Assembly (NCBI GenBank): GCA_002774705.1
Contig: PFCN01000004.1
Coordinates: forward strand, 1-12,266
DNA from: Candidatus Niyogibacteria bacterium CG10_big_fil_rev_8_21_14_0_10_42_19
GTDB taxonomy: Bacteria; Patescibacteriota; Minisyncoccia; 1-14-0-10-42-19
Length of the DNA: 12,266 nucleotides
Reading direction: 5' to 3'
The translations under genes were made by a program, and so were the position numbers. Each line of letters starts with the position of its first letter. Position 1 is the first letter of the stretch. This document shows positions 8,762-12,266 of the stretch, piece after piece. The notes beneath the pieces are model-generated. The model was not told the DNA's origin. It did no database searches and saw only the letters and a program-made list of their open reading frames with translations.

Positions 8762-8770
8762 TTATCCACA
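8762..8770 (+). promoter_or_regulatory. Perfect DnaA box
   Basis: TTATCCACA on the plus strand is the canonical high-affinity DnaA box. It lies 36 bp from, and in the opposite orientation to, the TTATGCACA site by the rpoB promoter, in an AT-rich gap. Two boxes are too few to call a replication origin. Confidence 0.45.
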
Positions 8771-8784
8771 TTTCTACGGTCCAA

Positions 8785-8813
8785 ACAAAAAAACCTTTTT
8801 GAAAAAGGTTTTT
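8785..8813 (-). terminator. Intrinsic terminator of the rodA unit
   Basis: AAAAACC and GGTTTTT arms, extended by a T5/A5 pairing, form a long symmetric hairpin beginning 7 bp after the rodA stop. A run of Ts follows on the minus strand. The stem has only two G-C pairs, so it is weaker than the other terminators here. Confidence 0.65.
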
Positions 8814-8820
8814 AATTTAT

Positions 8821-9927
8821 TTAAGATACGTACACCTCCTCGGCTTCAGGGGTCCGACTTGAGAATTTCATACCGCTCCAAATGCCAAGGGCGGCAAAAA
8901 GTGTCGCGAGGTGAGACCCTCCATAACTTACAAAAGAAAGAGGTAAACCGGTAATCGGCAAAAGCCCTATATTCATACCTACATGGATAGTAAAATGCCC
9001 GATAATTATAAGTGAAATGCCTATCGCATAAAGACGAACGAAATTATCGGACGACTTCGTCCCGAGTAGTAATAAACGCCGGACTAAAAGTATAAAAAAC
9101 AAGATCAATATAAGACTGCCGACAAAACCCCACTCTTCAGCAAAGGCGGCAAATATAAAATCTGTTTCGTGCTCGGGCAAAAACTCAAGACGGGATTGGG
9201 TCCCGTGCCCTATCCCCTGCCCCAGAAAACCCCCGGACCCTACGGCAATCTTTGACTGCATCGCGTTATAACCTGCCCCTTGAGGGTCTATGTATGGATT
9301 TAAAAAAGTATTTATCCTCGTTTTTTGATACGGCTTAAGAAAAAATATCCAACTTATGGCAAGAACAGCCAAACCGATAGTAAATAAAATTGCCAGATGT
9401 TTTTTTGATACGCCCGAAGCCATGATCATTCCAATCCAAATCACTCCGAAAATAATTGCCGACCCCAAGTCCGGTTGAAAAAATATTAACCCCGCCGGAA
9501 TCACGGCGTAAACGGCGGAAACCGCGATATGCTTGAATTGCGCTATATCCACGTGCCTCCGGGAAAAATACTTAGCCAAAATTAACACCAAAAGAAGCTT
9601 CATGGGTTCTGCCGGCTGGATGGCGAATAGCGGAAGATAAAACCAGCTGGCATCGGCAACAACAAAAATAAAGACAAGAGCGGCAACTCCGAACATGTAA
9701 AGTGACAGAATAAGTCCGCTTGATTTAAAAACCCTCCAATCCAGTTTTGAAAAAATGAAAAAAATAGCGAGACTGGCCAATATCCATACTAATTGTCTCC
9801 AAAAATAGTAATCGGAACCCCCGCCAAAAGACTTCATAGTCAAAAGCCCTATCAATAATAAGGGTAAGATAATGAACAGCAACTTTAAGTCGATGTTCCT
9901 GAATAATTTAAGTTCTAAAATGCGCAT
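8821..9927 (-). CDS. rodA: SEDS-family peptidoglycan glycosyltransferase, RodA/FtsW type
   Basis: This is a polytopic membrane enzyme that polymerises lipid II into glycan strands together with a class B penicillin-binding protein. It has 368 residues with about ten hydrophobic segments. Family motifs in order: IQPAEPMK (103-110, the 'QP-S/A-E' motif, with Pro where Phe/Leu is more usual); QPDLGSAI (151-158); the extracellular catalytic loop YNAMQSKIAVGSGG to FLPEHETDFIFAAFAEEWG (220-267), with D256 equivalent to the essential E. coli RodA D262; and GLLPITGLPLSFVSYGGS (321-338). The loop and length favour RodA over FtsW, but the two are hard to separate without phylogeny. The ATG overlaps the stop of the upstream gene by one base (TAATG) and has no Shine-Dalgarno, which suggests translational coupling. 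No penicillin-binding protein or mreBCD gene is in the window. Confidence 0.93.
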   Translation of the reverse strand: MRILELKLFRNIDLKLLFIILPLLLIGLLTMKSFGGGSDYYFWRQLVWILASLAIFFIFSKLDWRVFKSSGLILSLYMFGVAALVFIFVVADASWFYLPLFAIQPAEPMKLLLVLILAKYFSRRHVDIAQFKHIAVSAVYAVIPAGLIFFQPDLGSAIIFGVIWIGMIMASGVSKKHLAILFTIGLAVLAISWIFFLKPYQKTRINTFLNPYIDPQGAGYNAMQSKIAVGSGGFLGQGIGHGTQSRLEFLPEHETDFIFAAFAEEWGFVGSLILILFFILLVRRLLLLGTKSSDNFVRLYAIGISLIIIGHFTIHVGMNIGLLPITGLPLSFVSYGGSHLATLFAALGIWSGMKFSSRTPEAEEVYVS

Positions 9928-10679
9928 TAAGGAATTTTTCTGATGTAAACCTCGACGGACGCCGGAATCCTGTCAAAGGCGACAGGCCAGCTAAAGCCCA
10001 CTTTACGCTCCGATTCCCCTTCTATCAAATCGATCTTCGTTCTTGATACGCCGGAAGCGTTCCTAGAGTCGTCAAATAAAACGACTACCACTTCTATATT
10101 TTTAACCGGAAAAATATCCCCATTACGGAGAGTAACATCAAAAATTCCGTAAGGGTGAGTCGTGAATTTATAACCATACGCTTCGACCAGAGGCTTCGCC
10201 ATCTCGATCCTTTGCCAATCAACCTGATCCAATTCGATGGACGCGCTAACCGGAATGCGCCGGGCCGTTTGCACCTCGGATTCGAAAATTACAAATCTTT
10301 CCTGAGGATTTATAAAAGTAACTCCATCCCTAATCGCAATCAAAATATTATCCTTATCATGAAGCTTAAGGCGGTAATGAAACTCACCGGACCCGGCAAA
10401 AATATTAGGGTTATCGATAAGGGCGGCAATATCGTATGTGGTGTCTCCCGTCTTAAAAAATCTAGTCCACAACACTGTCGGATTTGAAACCTGCCCCAAA
10501 CATCCTTTTTCGCACGGACCGCCGCAATCAACACCACCTTCTCCCTGGTTTTGCTTCCCGTCAAAACAAGTGGGCGCCGGCTTAAAATAAAAAATAAAAC
10601 CCACGATCAATATAAAAACGAACACCGCAAAAATAGAGTAATAAAAAAGTTGTCTTTTCCCGCGCCAAGTTAAAGGCAT
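9927..10679 (-). CDS. Single-pass membrane protein with a Cys-rich CGGPC motif, function unknown
   Basis: 250 residues from the ATG at 10679. A short basic N-terminus (TWRGKRQ) is followed by one membrane segment at about 11-32, then an outward region. Just outside the membrane is a four-cysteine motif: C38, C52, C56 and C60 in CFDGKQNQGEGGVDCGGPC and on to GC. I have seen this motif in many secreted proteins of candidate-phyla bacteria and some archaea; it may be a disulfide knot or metal site. The remainder looks like beta-rich sandwich domains (alternating hydrophobic strands, NGDIFPVKNIEVVVVLFDD). The one-base overlap with rodA suggests a linked envelope role, which is inference. A TTG at 10706 would add nine residues, but it lies upstream of the likely transcription start, so the ATG is preferred. 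I do not recognise the family. Confidence 0.8.
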   Translation of the reverse strand: MPLTWRGKRQLFYYSIFAVFVFILIVGFIFYFKPAPTCFDGKQNQGEGGVDCGGPCEKGCLGQVSNPTVLWTRFFKTGDTTYDIAALIDNPNIFAGSGEFHYRLKLHDKDNILIAIRDGVTFINPQERFVIFESEVQTARRIPVSASIELDQVDWQRIEMAKPLVEAYGYKFTTHPYGIFDVTLRNGDIFPVKNIEVVVVLFDDSRNASGVSRTKIDLIEGESERKVGFSWPVAFDRIPASVEVYIRKIP

Positions 10680-10683
10680 ATAT

Positions 10684-10712
10684 ATATTATATAAAAAAAA
10701 TACCAATAAAAC
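10684..10712 (-). promoter_or_regulatory. Probable leaderless promoter of the membrane-protein/rodA unit
   Basis: A perfect TATAAT lies only four bases before the ATG at 10679, preceded at 17 bp by a partial -35 (TTGTTT). With normal spacing, transcription would start at or within the ATG, giving a leaderless mRNA. No Shine-Dalgarno is present, which agrees. It sits directly behind the rRNA operon terminator. Confidence 0.5.
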
Positions 10713-10741
10713 AAAAAATACGGCCCAAAAGCCGTATTTTT
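10713..10741 (-). terminator. Intrinsic terminator of the rRNA operon
   Basis: An 11-bp perfect stem (10714-10724 with 10731-10741, AAAAATACGGC/GCCGTATTTTT) closes a 6-nt loop. A T-run on the minus strand makes it a strong terminator for the 23S-5S transcript. Confidence 0.85.
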
Positions 10742-10745
10742 AAAT

Positions 10746-10759
10746 ATTAGAAACCGAAC
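10746..10759 (-). repeat. Inverted repeat enclosing 5S rRNA, 3' arm
   Basis: ATTAGAAACCGAAC on the plus strand is the exact reverse complement of 11084-11097. In the transcript the arms would form a 14-bp stem, extendable by about four pairs, around the 5S region, as expected for an RNase III-type processing stem. Confidence 0.65.
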
Positions 10760-10797
10760 CCCGCTTACTCCGCCGACATTCCGCAAGAGAAGAATCG

Positions 10798-10853
10798 AGA
10801 AGGCGCAACTACCTACCCCGCCCGCGACGGGACTTCGCTACGCCAGGCCTTCT
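10798..10853 (-). repeat. GC-rich hairpin in the 5S trailer
   Basis: AGAAGGC and GCCTTCT arms (10798-10804 and 10847-10853) enclose a GC-rich segment that contains an inner CCCG/CGGG hairpin. It resembles a tRNA acceptor stem in outline, but the span (about 56 nt) and the lack of T-arm and anticodon features exclude a tRNA. It may be a trailer structure or a palindromic repeat element. Confidence 0.35.
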
Positions 10854-10889
10854 AACAAAAATGACGCGATAGAAATTTAAAATCAAGTG

Positions 10890-11007
10890 CTTTGAGCTGG
10901 CGACGAGCTACTTTCCCCTGAAAGAGTATCATCGCCGCTATCACGTTTCACTTCTCTGTTCGGAATGGGAAGAGGTGGTGCCATGACGCCAAGTCACCAG
11001 CTCAAAA
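10890..11007 (-). rRNA. rrf: 5S ribosomal RNA
   Basis: The minus strand carries the 5S signatures: a terminal helix GAGCTGG pairing with CCAGCTC at the ends, the conserved CCATTCCGAACAGAGAAGTG segment, and the GATGATACTC helix region near the 3' end. The terminal pairing continues outward (CAAGTG/CACTTG), so the ends are uncertain by several bases. It lies about 125 nt after the 23S 3' end and before the operon terminator, the usual 16S-23S-5S layout. Confidence 0.93.
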
Positions 11008-11083
11008 CACTTGATAAAAACATTTAAATATTTCAAATTACGGCATAACTTCGATAAGACAAAAACAGCGTTAAGCCATCGGA

Positions 11084-11097
11084 GTTCGGTTTCTAAT
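11084..11097 (-). repeat. Inverted repeat enclosing 5S rRNA, 5' arm
   Basis: GTTCGGTTTCTAAT on the plus strand lies in the 23S-5S spacer and is the perfect partner of 10746-10759. The rest of the spacer is AT-rich and holds no tRNA or ORF that I can support. Confidence 0.65.
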
Positions 11098-11132
11098 CAT
11101 ATTATTTATATTGTGTAGATTTTTAATCACAT

Positions 11133-11426
11133 GTTTCAGCGGAACTTGACCACTTAGTACTCCTCGGCTAAATCCCTTACAGGACTTGCACCTGGAGCCT
11201 ATCAACCTCGTAATCTCCGAGGGGTCTCAAATGATTTCTTATCTTGAGGTGTGTTTCCCGCTTAGATGCTTTCAGCGGTTATCACATCCCGACATAGCTA
11301 CCCAGCGCTGCTCCTGGCGGAACAGCTGGCAGACCAGAGGTCAGTTCTCTTCGGTCCTCTCGTACTAAAAGAGAGTCCTCTCAAAAATCAACGCCTGCAG
11401 TAGATAGGAGACCAACCTGTCTCACG
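11133..11426 (-). rRNA. rrl: 23S ribosomal RNA, 3' exon
   Basis: This exon runs from the E. coli C2594 equivalent to the 3' end. On the minus strand it starts CGTGAGACAGG (A2602 region of the peptidyl-transferase centre). It contains the sarcin-ricin loop AGTACGAGAGGACC (11354-11367) and CTGAAAGCATCTAAGC, and ends after GTACTAA. The 3' end is placed about 20 nt past GTACTAA by analogy with E. coli and is uncertain by several bases. It joins the 5' exon by removal of the intron. Confidence 0.93.
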
Positions 11427-12168
11427 CATGTTAACCTCGTCGTAGCTCAAAAGAGCCTGGACGGGTTTCCACTTATTACTAAGTGCATTGGACTATACTT
11501 TCATCCATTCCGCTTACAACGGAATTGGGAGTCGACGTTTAGTCTCTACGGGGTCAACGTACGCTTTATTCGTTTTTTTGAATAATTTAGGTCACGATAA
11601 CCGTCAATTAAATCAAGAAGTTTTTGAAAATCTTTCTTAGAGCTTATTTTTTCTTTGCGCTTGATAATTTTAATCATTAATTCCGCTTGTTCTTTTTTTA
11701 GAATAAGAAAGGGGGTTATAATTTTAAGGAATTGTTTCACCTCATCAATCTTATTGATAATAAATTCAACAATTCCATCTTTTCGTTCCCTTGTTTTACC
11801 CACACCCGACAAACCACAAATCTTAATAAATTTGTCTTTATCTTTAACTGATTGAAAAAAAACAATGTACAAAGCAATTTGATAACCGTATTTATAAGTT
11901 AAATTTGGTTTCGCTCGCACATAAATACTTCCATCCGCATCAAGAAATCCGGCAAGATAAGCTTTTTTAATTGACGAAATAGATCCCAACATACGCGACT
12001 TCCCTCGATATTATCCTAACACATGACAGGTTGTTATCCAACAACTTAATTAGGATTCCACCGATATGAGTCGATTCGCTTCTTGACGTTACCATCAAGA
12101 GCCGCCGTGATAATAATGTCTTAACCTCGGGCTCAAACGGGTTCAAAACCCTAAAATTAAGGTCCTGA
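11427..12168 (-). other. Group I intron in 23S rRNA at site L2593
   Basis: A 742-nt insertion separates exon bases equivalent to U2593 and C2594. Its boundaries follow the group I rule: the 5' exon ends in U and the intron ends in G. Core elements are visible on the minus strand: R (GTAGAGACTAAACG, 11537-11550) and S (AAGTATAGTCC, 11490-11500), whose GACTA/TAGTC form P7. P8 is 11507-11512 with 11520-11525, and a P9 hairpin is 11470-11475 with 11480-11485. In the 5' half, TCCTAA/TTAGGA and GTTGTT/AACAAC fit P4-P5. P1 is less clear: two intron segments (12129-12138 and 12139-12151) complement the 5' exon, but neither gives a clean U-G pair at the splice site. The endonuclease gene sits between the P4-P6 side and P7. 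Self-splicing is inferred. Confidence 0.88.
11546..11992 (-). CDS. LAGLIDADG homing endonuclease, I-CreI-like, intron-encoded
   Basis: 148 residues with a single motif YLAGFLDADGS at 12-22, so it should act as a homodimer. It cuts intronless 23S genes to spread the intron. It aligns with I-CreI from my memory of that protein: the motif is at identical positions (D20 the metal-binding Asp), followed by I/A-x-KPN-x-x-YK, a Q at position 47 as in I-CreI, GVG-x-x-R-x-R at 63-70, and FL-x-x-x-x-PFL-x-LK-x-x-QA-x-L with K99 matching the catalytic K98. I-CreI R51 is replaced by Asp with Lys on both sides (K50, K52). The C-terminus is shorter than in I-CreI (163 residues). The ATG at 11992 has only a distant GAGG. 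The stop codon UAG falls inside the intron's R/P7 core, so protein and ribozyme share sequence. The coding region is AT-rich, unlike the rRNA around it. It appears intact and probably active. Confidence 0.92.
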   Translation of the reverse strand: MLGSISSIKKAYLAGFLDADGSIYVRAKPNLTYKYGYQIALYIVFFQSVKDKDKFIKICGLSGVGKTRERKDGIVEFIINKIDEVKQFLKIITPFLILKKEQAELMIKIIKRKEKISSKKDFQKLLDLIDGYRDLNYSKKRIKRTLTP

Positions 12169-12266
12169 ACGGTTTGAACCCAGCTCGCGTATCTTTTTAA
12201 TTGGCGAACAGCCAAACCCTTGGGAGCTTCTCCACCCCCAGGATAAGATGAGCCGACATCGAGGTG
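12169..12266 (-). rRNA. rrl: 23S ribosomal RNA, 5' exon, partial at window edge
   Basis: The minus strand matches domain V of 23S rRNA: CACCTCGATGTCGGCTCATC, then CCTGGGG, GGGTTTGGCTGTTCGCC, and ACGCGAGCTGGGTTCAAACCGT. This corresponds to about E. coli 2495-2593. The gene continues beyond the right edge, so the rest of 23S and any further introns cannot be seen. Confidence 0.95.

Noticed and set aside
8640..8820. Replication origin in the rodA-rpoB gap
   Set aside because: Only two DnaA-box matches, with no dnaA or dnaN gene nearby; kept only as possible regulatory sites.
10680..10706. TTG start at 10706 for the membrane protein
   Set aside because: It lies upstream of the predicted transcription start and adds residues that do not fit the basic N-terminus before the membrane segment.
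10746..10860. Possible tRNA between 5S and the terminator
   Set aside because: The 7-bp arm pair spans only about 56 nt and there is no T-arm, anticodon stem or CCA-type end.
11967..12215. 82-codon minus-strand frame across the 23S/intron boundary
   Set aside because: It runs from conserved rRNA into the intron core; the sequence is explained by rRNA and ribozyme constraints.
1..12266. CRISPR array or tandem repeat arrays
   Set aside because: No regularly spaced direct repeats were seen.
1..12266. UGA-recoded genetic code, as in some candidate phyla
   Set aside because: rpoB, rpoC and htrA read through without in-frame UGA, so standard translation is sufficient.

Overview
The window looks like a chromosomal piece of a Patescibacteria (Candidate Phyla Radiation) genome, probably Parcubacteria-like. 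This rests on four things: an intron with a LAGLIDADG gene inside the 23S rRNA; a membrane protein with the 'DG-x-x-NQGE-x-GVDCGGPC' cysteine motif that I associate with this group; mostly absent Shine-Dalgarno sequences; and rpoBC with no rplJL directly upstream. The assignment is inference. All full-length genes are on the minus strand, all stops seen fit the standard code, and only a gene fragment at the left edge is on the plus strand.

Reading along the minus strand (right to left), the window opens inside a 23S rRNA gene. Its peptidyl-transferase region is split by a group I intron of about 742 nt (11427-12168) between the bases equivalent to E. coli U2593 and C2594. The intron carries a 148-residue single-motif LAGLIDADG endonuclease that aligns along most of its length with I-CreI, the enzyme of the Chlamydomonas chloroplast intron at the same site. 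The 3' exon of 23S, a 5S rRNA and an intrinsic terminator follow. A 14-bp perfect inverted repeat encloses the 5S and probably forms a processing stem.

Next is a two-gene unit: a single-pass membrane protein of unknown function, apparently with a leaderless promoter, and rodA/ftsW (SEDS peptidoglycan glycosyltransferase). The two overlap by one base (TAATG). A terminator closes the unit. The 360-bp gap to rpoB holds a near-ideal sigma-70 promoter, two TTATNCACA (DnaA-box) sequences, one of them abutting the -35, and a leader of about 220 nt with two potential hairpins, each followed by a T-rich or T-run segment.

rpoB and rpoC (beta and beta' subunits) form an operon with an 18-bp gap and end in a strong terminator. 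htrA/degP, an exported PDZ serine protease, follows with its own strong Shine-Dalgarno and terminator. The left edge has the C-terminal tail of what looks like an integrase-core (DDE) transposase and a GC-rich hairpin.

In short, the region combines core information machinery (rRNA, RNA polymerase) with cell-envelope functions (wall polymerase, envelope protease). The mobile parts are the 23S intron with its endonuclease and the transposase remnant.
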